Source: Blautia sp. (GTDB taxonomy: Bacteria > Bacillota > Clostridia > Lachnospirales > Lachnospiraceae). From it: a stretch of DNA of 64,000 bases. Made by a program: the position numbers and the translations under genes. The stretch is taken from positions 720,068-784,067 of the forward strand of contig JAMPHB010000001.1 in NCBI GenBank assembly GCA_023663685.1. Reading direction: 5' to 3'. Below are positions 15,595 through 24,879 of the stretch, one piece after another (positions within the stretch are counted from its first letter, which is position 1; every line of letters starts with the position of its first letter). The notes beneath the pieces are model-generated. The model was given only the letters and a program-made list of their open reading frames with translations. It made no database searches and was not told where the DNA came from.

Positions 15595-17319
15595 TTACTC
15601 AAAATTCTTAAGCACATCCTCCTTCAGATCTGAAAGAAGCTTCTCCGCCTGCTCTAAGGAGCTGCCCTTCACGCCCACATAGAACTTGATCTTCGGCTCT
15701 GTGCCGGAGGGGCGCACACAGCACCACGCATTGTCCGAAAGCTCATAGTAAAGGACATTGGAAGCCGGCAGCCCGGTGGCTGTCTCTTCCCCGGTCACAA
15801 GATCCTTTCTGACGTCCGCCTTGTAATCCCGCACTGCCAGCACGTCAAAGGCGCCGAGCTTCTTCGGCGAGCTGTTTCTCGCGCGCTCCATGATCTCCTG
15901 AATCTGCGCCGCACCGTCGATGCCCTTAAGGGTCATGGTAGCGATGCCCTCTCTGTAGTAGCCATACTTCTCGTAGAGCTCAATCATGCCGTCCCACAGC
16001 GTCTTTCCCTGCGACTTGTAGAAAGCCGCAACCTCGCAGAGCATACACACAGCGGCAGGCGCGTCCTTGTCCCTCGCGTAGGTGCCGGGCAGGCAGCCGT
16101 AGCTCTCCTCGAAGCCGAAGACATAGTTGTTGCATCCGGTCTTTTCGAATTTGAGCATCTGCTCCCCGATATACTTAAAGCCGGTCAGCACCTCGATCAG
16201 CTCCACGCCGTACTCTGCGGCGATCGCCTTCGCCATATCGGTGGACACGATGGATTCCACGAGTGCCGGATTCTCCGGCATCGTCCCCATCGCCGCCTTC
16301 TGGCCTAAAATATATTCTGCGATCAGCATGGCGGACATATTTCCGGTAAAGGTCACATATTCGCCGGACTTCGTATCCTTGCAGTATACGCCGAGACGGT
16401 CTGCGTCCGGGTCGGTGGCCAGCACCAGATCCGCATCCTTTTCCCTGGCAAGCTTTAACGCGAGCGTCCACGCCTCCGGGTTCTCCGGGTTCGGGTAGGG
16501 AGCCGTGGGGAAATGGCCGTCCGCCACCGCCTGCTGGGGCTCGATATAGACATTCTCAAAGCCCAGATCCTTTAATACCCGCTGTACCGGGCCAAGCCCC
16601 GTGCCGTGCAATGGCGTGTAGACGATTTTGATATCCTTCGCCATCTGCCGAATGATCTCCGGGTGAATGGAGAGGCTGCGGAGCGTCTCAAAATACTCCT
16701 CGTCCACGGAATCGTCGATCACGTTGTACAGCCCGGCAGACACGGCAGCTTCCTTATCCATAGTTTTCACCATATCGAAGGAAGTAACCTTGCCAACTTC
16801 TTCCATGATATTGCCATCGTGGGGAGGCGTCACCTGCGCGCCGTCCTCCCAGTATACCTTGTAGCCGTTGTATTCTCTGGGGTTATGGCTCGCCGTAATC
16901 ACAATTCCGGCGATGCAGCCCAGCCTGCGGAGGGCAAAGGACAGCTCCGGCACCGGGCGGAGGCTCTTAAACACATACGCTTTGATGCCGTTCGCCGCCA
17001 GGCACAGTGCCGCCGCATCGGTGAACTCGTCCGCCATCAGGCGGGAATCGTGGGCGATCGCCACGCCCCGGCTCTCCCCCTTCCGGGACAGTATGTAATT
17101 CGCCAGCCCCTGCGTCGCCTGCCGTACCGTATAGACATTCATGCGGTTCGTGCCCGCGCCAATCACGCCGCGCAGACCCGCCGTACCGAACTCCAGCGTC
17201 CGGTAAAAGCGGTCCTCTATCTCCTTCTCGTCTTTCTCTATCGCCAAAAGCTCTTCTCTCGTTGCCTCGTCAAAATACGGGTCTGTGCACCACTTCTCGT
17301 ATTCTTTTTTGTAATCCAT
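15595..17319 (-). CDS. Phospho-sugar mutase (phosphoglucomutase/phosphomannomutase)
   Basis: A 574-aa alpha-D-phosphohexomutase. It shows TAGLRGVIGAGTNRMN, the phosphoserine loop ITASHNPREYNGYKVYW, the metal loop ATDPDADRLGV, the sugar loop FGFEESYGCLPG and the phosphate loop RPSGTEPKIKFYVG. The length fits the PgcA-type group that interconverts glucose-1-P and glucose-6-P. It feeds nucleotide-sugar supply, which suits the pyrophosphorylase and LCP genes downstream. Upstream is a TG-extended -10-like TGCTAGAAT. Confidence 0.95.
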   Translation of the reverse strand: MDYKKEYEKWCTDPYFDEATREELLAIEKDEKEIEDRFYRTLEFGTAGLRGVIGAGTNRMNVYTVRQATQGLANYILSRKGESRGVAIAHDSRLMADEFTDAAALCLAANGIKAYVFKSLRPVPELSFALRRLGCIAGIVITASHNPREYNGYKVYWEDGAQVTPPHDGNIMEEVGKVTSFDMVKTMDKEAAVSAGLYNVIDDSVDEEYFETLRSLSIHPEIIRQMAKDIKIVYTPLHGTGLGPVQRVLKDLGFENVYIEPQQAVADGHFPTAPYPNPENPEAWTLALKLAREKDADLVLATDPDADRLGVYCKDTKSGEYVTFTGNMSAMLIAEYILGQKAAMGTMPENPALVESIVSTDMAKAIAAEYGVELIEVLTGFKYIGEQMLKFEKTGCNNYVFGFEESYGCLPGTYARDKDAPAAVCMLCEVAAFYKSQGKTLWDGMIELYEKYGYYREGIATMTLKGIDGAAQIQEIMERARNSSPKKLGAFDVLAVRDYKADVRKDLVTGEETATGLPASNVLYYELSDNAWCCVRPSGTEPKIKFYVGVKGSSLEQAEKLLSDLKEDVLKNFE

Positions 17320-17426
17320 GCCCTATATCCCTCCTATGATCTCGTGACTCGCGTTATAATTTAACATTCTAGCACAATTGGATTTATTTGGGAAGATTCT
17401 ATATGAAATATTAGAATCTCTTAAGA

Positions 17427-17460
17427 ATTAAAACGGGCATAGCACGCTATGCCCGTCTGT
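17427..17460 (-). terminator. Terminator after the secreted Ig-like protein gene
   Basis: Bases 17433-17443 pair with 17446-17456 (ten to eleven GC-rich pairs, four-base effective loop). On the minus strand the stem is followed by TTTAATTC, a modest T-tract. It ends the operon running from the glycopolymer cluster. Confidence 0.75.
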
Positions 17461-17485
17461 CTGCCTGTATTCCTCTCAAATACTA

Positions 17486-18367
17486 TCAGTATGTCTTAAA
17501 ATAAAGACATGTCTCAAGCTCATAGTGGTCGTAATCCGTGTACACATAGGAGACGTCAATCTTCACGGTCTCCGTGTCCGTGGCGCTGCCCTTGATATAA
17601 AAAGGCACCGGACGGGTTCCGATCTTATTCCCCTGCGCATCATAGAGCACAATGGATACTTTTCCCGTAACGCTTTTGCTCGACGTGTTTTTCGCCTTCA
17701 CTGTCACTGTCGCATAGCCCGGATTCTTCTCCATATCCACCGAATCCGTAACTTTCACCTTGGATTCCGCATTCTTGTATGTGGCCGTAAAACTGCGGGT
17801 AACCTCTTTGGCTTTGGCGGAGCACTGTTCTATATCAATGGTATAGCTGTAAGAGTCGTAAGTGATATTGGCATAGCTCAGCTTTCCCGGCATAGAATCG
17901 TCAAGCAGCTTTGTATCCTCGGCGAGTACCTCGCCGTCCGCTCCCTTAAGCGTGTACTTCACCTCTACATAATCAAAGATCTGCTTCGTGTTGTTCTTCA
18001 CGCTCATCAGAATTTTGTCTTTGCCGGTCTGGGTCAGGGTAACGTCAAAATCCAGCTTTTTCACGGTCACCGTGTATACGGACGTGCCGCTCTTGGTCTT
18101 GATGGTCACCTTGGATTTGCCCGCCTTCTTCGCGGTCAGATTCGCGTGCGTGTTGTTCTTCTTGTCCTTTGCCACCTTTACCACGTCGCTCTTGGAGGAT
18201 TTGACGCTTGTGACCTTACTGTAGTTCGTAAAGTAGATTGCCTCCCCCACATACAGGGTAAGGTTCCCCTTCTTGGTGTCCGCCTGCGCATCCACGACCG
18301 GGAGCACGGCGGCGAGCATCGCCAGCGCAAGAAACGCTGACAGCAGCCGTTTGCTTAGTTTCTTCAT
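17486..18367 (-). CDS. Secreted protein with an Ig-like (Big2-type) domain
   Basis: A 293-aa protein with a clear signal peptide (basic MKKLSKR, hydrophobic core to about 25, cut near DAQA). A short Big2-like module (GNLTLYVGEAIYFTNY, KVTIKTKSG, YTVTVKK) spans about 35-110, and two beta-rich stretches follow. The start at 18367 is set by AAGGAGA six bases upstream and by the signal peptide; the frame is open about 60 codons earlier but reads as non-protein. It follows the LRR/Ig protein gene by 53 bases. The role is unknown, probably at the cell surface. Confidence 0.75.
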   Translation of the reverse strand: MKKLSKRLLSAFLALAMLAAVLPVVDAQADTKKGNLTLYVGEAIYFTNYSKVTSVKSSKSDVVKVAKDKKNNTHANLTAKKAGKSKVTIKTKSGTSVYTVTVKKLDFDVTLTQTGKDKILMSVKNNTKQIFDYVEVKYTLKGADGEVLAEDTKLLDDSMPGKLSYANITYDSYSYTIDIEQCSAKAKEVTRSFTATYKNAESKVKVTDSVDMEKNPGYATVTVKAKNTSSKSVTGKVSIVLYDAQGNKIGTRPVPFYIKGSATDTETVKIDVSYVYTDYDHYELETCLYFKTY

Positions 18368-18420
18368 GTTTGTCTCCTTTCCTGACATCACACCTATATG
18401 TACACGCCGCTGCCCCTCAC

Positions 18421-19764
18421 CTATTTCTTTACGCGGACGGTGCAGGCGTAGGACTTTTTCCCCATCTTCATGGTGATGGTTGCCGTTCCCGCGCCTTTGG
18501 CAGTGACTTTTCCGCTCTTGTCTACCGTGGCCACCTTGCTGTTGCTGCTGCTCCATGTAAGGCCGCTCTTATTCGCGCCGAAGCTTCCGGTCTTCCCGAC
18601 CTTTAGCGTCAGAGTGTTTTTCTTTAGTACTACGGAGCCGACATTGGTGGTCGTCACCGTCTGATCCGCCGCCTTGACGGATGCAAGCCCGGAGAGCTTA
18701 TAGCTCTTTGAGCCAAGCTTTACGGTATTGGTCACGGTATCCCCCTCCGCAGCCACCTTAACGCTCAGCCCGTAGCCCGAGAGAATCTTCTGGTATGCCT
18801 TTGCGTAACCCGTGGCGGAGGCGCTTTTTAGCTCAAAGGCCGCCTTTGCGGTATCGGCGTAGCCGTCCTTCTTTACATTCTCCTCCATCCACGCAAGCGC
18901 CGCGACCGCTTTCTCGTAGTCGCTCATGCCCGCGGTCACATAGCTCTTTTTAATTACCTTTAAAACATTCTCCTCGGTGCGCTTTAGCACCTTGAATGTG
19001 TAGCTGTAGTTCTTACTCCCAATCGTGGCGGTGATCTTCGCCGTCCCCGCCTGGTTCGCCGTCACACAGCCAATGGGGTCTACCGACGCCACCGAGGGCT
19101 TGCTGCTCTTCCAGCGGATATCGTCCCCGCAATTGTAGACCGCAATCTTTTTGCTCTCGCCGACATACATTGTGGCTGCCCCGGGCACGACCTTTAGGCT
19201 TTTACTGTTCGTATAGTGGATTCCGTGCGCCTTTGCGTAGCTCTCCGCCGCCGAGCCGTAGGGCGTGACAAAGGTGAGCCGGTCAAAATCGCAGCCGTCA
19301 AAGGCATTTTCCCCGATTTTGGTGACGCTCTCCGGTATCTCGATACGGTAGAGGGCTGTCTGGTTCTGGAACGCGCCGGACTTGCCGCCGTCCCCGGATT
19401 CAATCGACTTGTAGCCCGAGGGAATCTTCACCGTGGTGAGGCTCGCCATATTGCCGAGGAAGGGGATCATGCTGGAAAAGCTCTTCTCCACCCCCGTCAC
19501 TTTGTAGGAGCCGCAGGTCTTTGGCAGCACCACGTCGGAGCTCTTGCCCCCATAAACATAGACCTTGCACTTCTTCTCCTTCTTCTGCGCCTCGGTGGCC
19601 AGATAGTAGAAGCCCTGCGCGTCCTCCTCCGTCACATAGTTCCCCTCGCTGTCGCGGACAAAATCCATCGCGTGGGCTGTCCCGGGGCACACCGCAATCA
19701 CAAGAGATGCAGCGAGCGCCGCCGCGAGGCATTTTCTCATATTACTGATACCCTGTTTTCTCAT
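18421..19764 (-). CDS. Secreted protein with BspA-type LRR and Big2 Ig-like domains
   Basis: A 447-aa exported protein. A signal peptide is at about 9-32 (AAALAASLVIAVCPGTAHA). A BspA-like leucine-rich segment runs about 90-180 (VEKSFSSMIPFLGNMASLTT, LYRIEIPESVTKIGENAFDG). One Big2 domain is near 190-260, and a second C-terminal one ends WSSSNSKVATVDKSGKVTAK. Such domains bind wall polymers or host proteins. The start is fixed by GGAGGAGG seven bases before the ATG, inside the end of the choline-binding protein gene. The two genes overlap by four bases (ATGA), so they are translationally coupled. Confidence 0.85.
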   Translation of the reverse strand: MRKQGISNMRKCLAAALAASLVIAVCPGTAHAMDFVRDSEGNYVTEEDAQGFYYLATEAQKKEKKCKVYVYGGKSSDVVLPKTCGSYKVTGVEKSFSSMIPFLGNMASLTTVKIPSGYKSIESGDGGKSGAFQNQTALYRIEIPESVTKIGENAFDGCDFDRLTFVTPYGSAAESYAKAHGIHYTNSKSLKVVPGAATMYVGESKKIAVYNCGDDIRWKSSKPSVASVDPIGCVTANQAGTAKITATIGSKNYSYTFKVLKRTEENVLKVIKKSYVTAGMSDYEKAVAALAWMEENVKKDGYADTAKAAFELKSASATGYAKAYQKILSGYGLSVKVAAEGDTVTNTVKLGSKSYKLSGLASVKAADQTVTTTNVGSVVLKKNTLTLKVGKTGSFGANKSGLTWSSSNSKVATVDKSGKVTAKGAGTATITMKMGKKSYACTVRVKK

Positions 19765-21821
19765 GCGGCATCCTCCTCCGTCACCTTTTTCATTACGCCG
19801 TCTCCGTCACAGTAATAGGTGTTTCCGCTGGGGAAAGTCACATAGTCCTTGCGGATCATCTTGCCGTCCCCGTCAAAATAGTAGCGCTTGCCGTCAATCG
19901 TGACCACCTTGTCCGTCACCATTTTACCGTTCTTGTTAAAATAGTAGTATCTGCTGCCAATCTTAATCTTTTTGTCCTTTACCATCTCTCCGTTCTTGTC
20001 GAAATAGTAGTAGTCGTCGTCCAGCATTTTCTTTTTGCTGATGACCATCTCCCCCGAGCTGCCAAAATAGTAGGTTTTTCCCTTGTAGTCGATCAGCATG
20101 TCGTATGCCATCACGCCGTTCACGTCGAAGTAATACCTGCAGCCGTCCACGGTCGCGATATAGTCTTTTTTCATGTTGCCGTCGCTGCCGAAATAATATT
20201 CGTCACCGCCGAACGGGATAATCTCGGATATCTGGATATCTCCGCCCGATGCGATCGCGTAGGTTTTTCCCAGATACTCATACTCGATAAAATCCTCGTC
20301 CCCGGCCCTGACCACGGAACCATCCTCTAAGAAAATGAAGTACCGCTTGCCAATCTTCTTTTTCCCGTCCTTAAGAATGTGTCCCTTTGCGTCAGCATAG
20401 TATTTTTTGCCGTCGATGTAGAAAAATGTGCTGTGCTTGATGATGCCTGTTTTTCCCATCAGGTACTCGTATCCGCCCATCGTGACGAAGCTCTTATCCT
20501 CCTCGGCCACCATGCGATAGCCCTCCTCGTCGAAGTAATACAGATGGTTGTTCACGAGATTAAATCCCACCTGCATCTCGGCATACAGGCCGTCCTCCGA
20601 CAGCAGGTAACATCTCTTCCCTTTATCGTAATTTCTCCACGGGGAGTATTCTCCCGATTCATTATAGGCTCCAAAAATCATCGCTCCCGAGCTGTCGAAA
20701 TTGTAGTAGGCGCCTTTGATCTTCCGAACGCCTGTCACGGGTGTTCCCGCGCTGTCAAAATAATAGGTGTCCACGGTTCTGTTCTTTCCGTCGGCGCCGT
20801 AAAAATGCTGCCAGCCGGTCAGACGGTCGGCGTCAAACATATTCTTTCCCTGATAGAGAGTGATATTGCCGTCCTCCACATGGTAGATCAGGGTCTTTTT
20901 CTCATTTCCGGTCAGATAGCACATGCCGTATTTGGAGGCGTTCTTTGTGGCGGCGTATGTGAGCCAGTGGCCGTTCGTATCCTTCACGCCGGTCTGCCCG
21001 GTATTCTGGGCAAAGGCGTACTTTGGCGCAATCAGATCAATGAGCGCCTCGGAGTTGCCCGAGCCCGTGCCGTGGTGGTTCAGCTTCATAATGTCACATT
21101 TGAGCCGGGTACCGTAGGAGCGCACCAGCATGTCCGCCTCCTCGTCCATACAGTCTCCAGCCGTAAAGAAGCGGGTGGAGCCGCAGGTAAAAATAGCCGC
21201 CAGGCAGCAGTTGTTCTCATAATGCGTCATGGCGTCGTCCTCCGCCTCCCCGTGCGTGGTGGACAGGCTGTAGACATTTAACGGCCCGATGATCTCCCCT
21301 GTCACGTTCCCCACCTGCACGCGGTCGCCGACATTCAGGTAAGTGATCGTGTAATTTCCCGGCGCGTAATTCTCCAGCGCCTGAAAACGGTAGGTGTATC
21401 TTGGCGACTTCGGAATCAGCGTGGGGCTGGGCAGATACACCCGGTCAATGGCGATTCCCGCGTTGACCAGCTTGCGGAGCCCATAGGCGTAATCACTGCT
21501 GTCCGGCGCGCCGAGGTGGTCTATGTGCAGATGGCTGAAATAGCAGGACACCCGGCTTACGCCAATCTCCTTCAGATGCGATATAACCGCATCCACATGT
21601 ACGTCTGCGCCCAAATCCATGAGCAGATACTGTCCCCGGGATTCTAAAAGAACCGAATCCCCCTTGACGTCCTCATCCAGATACAGCGCATAAATGTTCA
21701 TCTCGTTTGTAGCTGCCTGCGCTCTCACCGGCACTCCCAGCAGAACGAAGAGCTGGACTATGCATAAGAGCATGACAAGCTGCAGCCTTTTTATTTTTTT
21801 AAGCTTTCTCATCTTTTTCAA
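19761..21821 (-). CDS. Secreted metallo-beta-lactamase-fold hydrolase with choline-binding-type repeats
   Basis: A 686-aa exported protein. Signal sequence at about 10-36. An MBL domain spans about 40-300 with the metal motif SHLHIDHLG (HxHxDH), FFTAGDCMDEE and LNHHGTGSG. From about 330 to 675 there are some 15 cell-wall/choline-binding-type repeats (YYFDSAGTPVTG, YYFNKNGKMVTDK, YYFDGDGKMI). This layout is that of the pneumococcal phosphocholine esterase Pce/CbpE. LicD genes in the same operon make phosphocholine removal a reasonable idea, but the MBL domain also resembles ComEC-type and other hydrolases. The start is a weak TTG or the ATG nine bases on. Confidence 0.85.
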   Translation of the reverse strand: MKKMRKLKKIKRLQLVMLLCIVQLFVLLGVPVRAQAATNEMNIYALYLDEDVKGDSVLLESRGQYLLMDLGADVHVDAVISHLKEIGVSRVSCYFSHLHIDHLGAPDSSDYAYGLRKLVNAGIAIDRVYLPSPTLIPKSPRYTYRFQALENYAPGNYTITYLNVGDRVQVGNVTGEIIGPLNVYSLSTTHGEAEDDAMTHYENNCCLAAIFTCGSTRFFTAGDCMDEEADMLVRSYGTRLKCDIMKLNHHGTGSGNSEALIDLIAPKYAFAQNTGQTGVKDTNGHWLTYAATKNASKYGMCYLTGNEKKTLIYHVEDGNITLYQGKNMFDADRLTGWQHFYGADGKNRTVDTYYFDSAGTPVTGVRKIKGAYYNFDSSGAMIFGAYNESGEYSPWRNYDKGKRCYLLSEDGLYAEMQVGFNLVNNHLYYFDEEGYRMVAEEDKSFVTMGGYEYLMGKTGIIKHSTFFYIDGKKYYADAKGHILKDGKKKIGKRYFIFLEDGSVVRAGDEDFIEYEYLGKTYAIASGGDIQISEIIPFGGDEYYFGSDGNMKKDYIATVDGCRYYFDVNGVMAYDMLIDYKGKTYYFGSSGEMVISKKKMLDDDYYYFDKNGEMVKDKKIKIGSRYYYFNKNGKMVTDKVVTIDGKRYYFDGDGKMIRKDYVTFPSGNTYYCDGDGVMKKVTEEDAA

Positions 21822-21827
21822 CTTCTA

Positions 21828-23012
21828 TCACTTTCCTTTTATCCTATGATAAACACTCTTCATCAACTGGTCAAACGATTCTTTCACACCCGCCGGCGGC
21901 GCGTTAAACGACTGGGGCAGCTCCCCGGCGTTCATCTGCCGTATGGTTTTCTCAAGCTGCGCGCATCTCTTTTTGTATTTGTCCTTCTCCTCCAGCAGAC
22001 CGCGGTTTTTGTGCAGCCATGTATCCAGCGTCCAGTGCATCAGCTCATTCTGCCATGCCCTGGCCTCCGCCTCCGTGTAGGCCGCCTTCGTAATCTCCCC
22101 GATCGGAGCATCGAGGTTCTCCGTCTGACTGATAAATTCCCCGATGCTCTGCATCAGGCTCTCCCTTGTGCTTAAGTATGTGGTCTTGTTGGCAGGCGGA
22201 CTGGAAAAATCATATCCGGTCTCTCCGCTCTTAAAATCCTCCTCGGAAATGCTGTGTACCCAGTCATAGTAGGGCGCCCATCTGGTGGTATTCCCCTTGT
22301 CCTTCATATTCACGATACAAAATACCGGCGTCTCCAGCGCGAGGCAGGGGAGCGCCACATGCAGCCTGCGGGTGATCACAAATTTCGCGTTCTGGTACTG
22401 CGTCAGAGTCCTCTCCACCTCCGCAAACCTCTCTTCCATGGTGGCCGTCGATTTGCGGTAATCACAGTGATGGGTCATCACCCGGATCTCCAGCCCCGAA
22501 TCCGCTAAAAGCTCCCGCGCCCGCTTTTCCAGATCGGGTTTTAAATCCACCAGACACACATAGGTTCCGGCATCCCCTGTCTTTGGCATTTTCGGTAAAG
22601 TGAGCGTCACGCAGCCGCTGAAATAGGCCTCAAAGCCCCTCTCCGTAAAAAAGTCCAGCGTGGTCTGGTCACGGCAGCCTATGGGGCCGTTCGCCCGGAA
22701 GAAATCGCCTCCGATGCCCTGCAGCCACTCGTCCTGAATGGGAGAACCTTTCCGGTAAATCCCGTAATTGTTCATATGCATACTGACAAGCTTTGGCACA
22801 ATGCACTCTGCCGGCGGCCAGTTCCATTTCTGCCACATCCACCATGCGCTCATAATGACGCCGACCGGCTCGTTGCCCTCGGAGCGGAAAGAGTCAATAT
22901 TCTCCCTGTCCACCACATAGTCAATATGCGGCAAAAATCTCGATGACGCATAGGATTGAATATCGTCTCCCAGATTCATGGTCGTCTTGTGCATCAGCAC
23001 TCCGTATTTCAT
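21828..23012 (-). CDS. Polysaccharide pyruvyl transferase family protein
   Basis: A 394-aa cytoplasmic protein resembling PF04230: N-terminal YGVLMHKTTMNLGDDIQS, middle GPIGCRDQTTLDFFTERG and FSGCVTLTLP, then ITRRLHVALPCLALETPVF. Members transfer pyruvate (ketal) groups onto surface sugars. The C-terminal about 80 residues are helical and charged. It overlaps the SDR gene by four bases (23009-23012), so it is coupled to it. It lies in the glycopolymer operon and probably decorates that polymer. Confidence 0.82.
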   Translation of the reverse strand: MKYGVLMHKTTMNLGDDIQSYASSRFLPHIDYVVDRENIDSFRSEGNEPVGVIMSAWWMWQKWNWPPAECIVPKLVSMHMNNYGIYRKGSPIQDEWLQGIGGDFFRANGPIGCRDQTTLDFFTERGFEAYFSGCVTLTLPKMPKTGDAGTYVCLVDLKPDLEKRARELLADSGLEIRVMTHHCDYRKSTATMEERFAEVERTLTQYQNAKFVITRRLHVALPCLALETPVFCIVNMKDKGNTTRWAPYYDWVHSISEEDFKSGETGYDFSSPPANKTTYLSTRESLMQSIGEFISQTENLDAPIGEITKAAYTEAEARAWQNELMHWTLDTWLHKNRGLLEEKDKYKKRCAQLEKTIRQMNAGELPQSFNAPPAGVKESFDQLMKSVYHRIKGK

Positions 23013-24085
23013 ATTGATTCCTCCCTTTCAAAGCCCTCTATCATTCTGACAAACATCTGCTTTAGATCCACCGTCGCCTTCCAGCCCAGCTGCTCAAGGC
23101 TTTTTGTGTCCAGCTTTATCACCATCTCGGGATTGTAGCCGAACGCCTCCAAATCTTCGGGCAGATCAAATTCCACCCCGATGCCGCTCTCCGGGAAAGC
23201 GTCGCAGACACACTGCGCCATCTCCCGAATCGTGACCGCCGTATCCGGGTTGGTCACATTGTACGCGCTTCCCGCCTCTCCCCTGACGAGTATGACAAGC
23301 AGCGCGCTCACCGCATCCCTTGTATAACAGTACGTCCGCAGGGTATTTCCCGCCGTGTGCAGCACGATATTCCTTTTTTCCACCGCGCACCGGGCAAATT
23401 CCGCAAAGACTCTCCCGTCGTTATATTCGACCCCCGCGCCGAAGGTCTGGGACAGGCGGGCGATTTTCACGGGCACGCCATACTCCTTGGCATAGGAGGC
23501 GCAAAGGCATTCTGCCATGCGCTTGCCCTCGGAGTAGCTGCTGCGGGGACTTAAGGGGTCAATGTACCCGTAGTCCTCCTCTGTCACCGTCCCGTCTTTC
23601 GTCTGGGGAATCCCGTACACCTCGAGGGAGGACAGATAGACCATTCCCCTGACCTCTTTTTCTCTCGCCAGCTCCAGCACGTTTCTCGTCCCGTCGATCG
23701 CCGTCATAATGGTCTCCACCGGGTTCGAGACAAAATATTTGGAGCTGGTGGGGCTTGCACAGTGGAAAATGTAGTGCAGGGGCTCCCCAGTCTCCACACG
23801 CGCCCCGATATCACCGAAGACAAGTTTTATGTCCCCCCTGTCCAAAAGCCCGCCAAACACACGCCTCGCCTTATCCCCGCTTCGCACGAGGCCAAAAATG
23901 GTGATATTCAGCCCCTTTAGGCGGTTGGCACAGACAAGCGTCCTGACAAGCTGTGAGCCGATCAGCCCGGTCGCGCCCGTGACCAGCACAGAGCTGTCCC
24001 GCAGCTCCTCCAGCGGGCAGCCGCTGTTTACGATTTCCTCTATATCCTCCTGCAGCACATGATTCGCCGCGCTCTCTGTCATCAT
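23009..24085 (-). CDS. NAD-dependent epimerase/dehydratase (extended SDR)
   Basis: A 358-aa protein with a Rossmann motif VLVTGATGLIGSQLVRTL at about residue 33, the catalytic YSEGKRMAE (YxxxK) near 180, and FHCASPTSS, as in UDP-glucuronate decarboxylase-like and dTDP-sugar enzymes. An N-terminal extension of about 30 residues precedes the fold. The exact substrate is unclear. Being directly downstream of the TarI/IspD-like gene, it could act on the alditol or nucleotide-sugar pathway for the polymer. The four-base overlap with the next gene marks a tight operon. Confidence 0.85.
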   Translation of the reverse strand: MMTESAANHVLQEDIEEIVNSGCPLEELRDSSVLVTGATGLIGSQLVRTLVCANRLKGLNITIFGLVRSGDKARRVFGGLLDRGDIKLVFGDIGARVETGEPLHYIFHCASPTSSKYFVSNPVETIMTAIDGTRNVLELAREKEVRGMVYLSSLEVYGIPQTKDGTVTEEDYGYIDPLSPRSSYSEGKRMAECLCASYAKEYGVPVKIARLSQTFGAGVEYNDGRVFAEFARCAVEKRNIVLHTAGNTLRTYCYTRDAVSALLVILVRGEAGSAYNVTNPDTAVTIREMAQCVCDAFPESGIGVEFDLPEDLEAFGYNPEMVIKLDTKSLEQLGWKATVDLKQMFVRMIEGFEREESI

Positions 24086-24097
24086 TTTTCCCTCCCG

Positions 24098-24859
24098 TCA
24101 GTCTCTGTGCCGCTTTGCATCCATACGGTTGGTGAGGCCTAAGCCAAAGGCCTGCTCGTTTTCCTTGTAATTGAGCAATGCCCTGTACATATACACATCC
24201 TCCGGCGTGGTAACCTTTATATTGCCCCGGTTTCCCGGAATCATGTGCACGTCCAGCCCCTGGCTCTTTAAGATCGTGCAGGCGTCCACCATGTTCTCAT
24301 AGCGCTCGGGTCTTGCCCGCACCACATCGTGGGCCGCGATGATATCCTTTAGGAAAAAGCTCTGGGGCGCCTGCGCCGCAAAAGTCTCCTTACGGTAGGG
24401 AACGGAGTCCACCTGATCCCCGTCCTTACTGAGCAGGATTGTCTCATAGCAGGCGGTGCAGGTGATTGCGTTGCCATGCTCCTTCACGCCCCGGATATTG
24501 TCCGCAATCACATCATAGGACACGAAGGGGCGGACGCCGTCGTGCAGCAGGACAATGGAGTCTTCGGGATTTTCCGCCGCCGCCCGCTTCAGGGCGTTGT
24601 AGATGGAATCCTGCGCGGTCTCTCCCCCCTCGATCACTGCCGCCGTCTTTTTCAGGCGGTACTCCTCCACCAGCTCCTTCATATAGGACACATACTCTTT
24701 TAACACGGAAATATAGATTTTGTCAATCTGGTCGTGATACTGGAACAGCTGCAGCGTATGGACAATGATCGGCTTTCCGTTGATTTCCAGAAACTGCTTG
24801 GGCACGCCTGCGCCCATGCGCACGCCGCTGCCCCCGGCAAAAATAATTGCAATATTCAT
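24098..24859 (-). CDS. IspD/TarI family cytidylyltransferase
   Basis: A 253-aa nucleotidyltransferase with IIFAGGSGVRMGAGVPKQF at the N-terminus, IVLLHDGVRPFVS in the middle and GNIKVTTPEDVYMYRALL at the end. IspD makes CDP-methylerythritol; TarI makes CDP-ribitol. The neighbouring CDP-alditol polymerase-like gene and LicD genes favour the TarI role (D-ribitol-5-phosphate cytidylyltransferase) over isoprenoid synthesis. No TarJ-type MDR dehydrogenase is adjacent; an SDR is. Confidence 0.85.
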   Translation of the reverse strand: MNIAIIFAGGSGVRMGAGVPKQFLEINGKPIIVHTLQLFQYHDQIDKIYISVLKEYVSYMKELVEEYRLKKTAAVIEGGETAQDSIYNALKRAAAENPEDSIVLLHDGVRPFVSYDVIADNIRGVKEHGNAITCTACYETILLSKDGDQVDSVPYRKETFAAQAPQSFFLKDIIAAHDVVRARPERYENMVDACTILKSQGLDVHMIPGNRGNIKVTTPEDVYMYRALLNYKENEQAFGLGLTNRMDAKRHRD

Positions 24860-24879
24860 AGTTTTCTCCTTTTCCTTCT

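Noticed and set aside
18368..18556. N-terminal extension of the Ig-like secreted protein
   Set aside because: It puts about 63 polar residues before a clear signal peptide; the ATG at 18367 has its own AAGGAGA.
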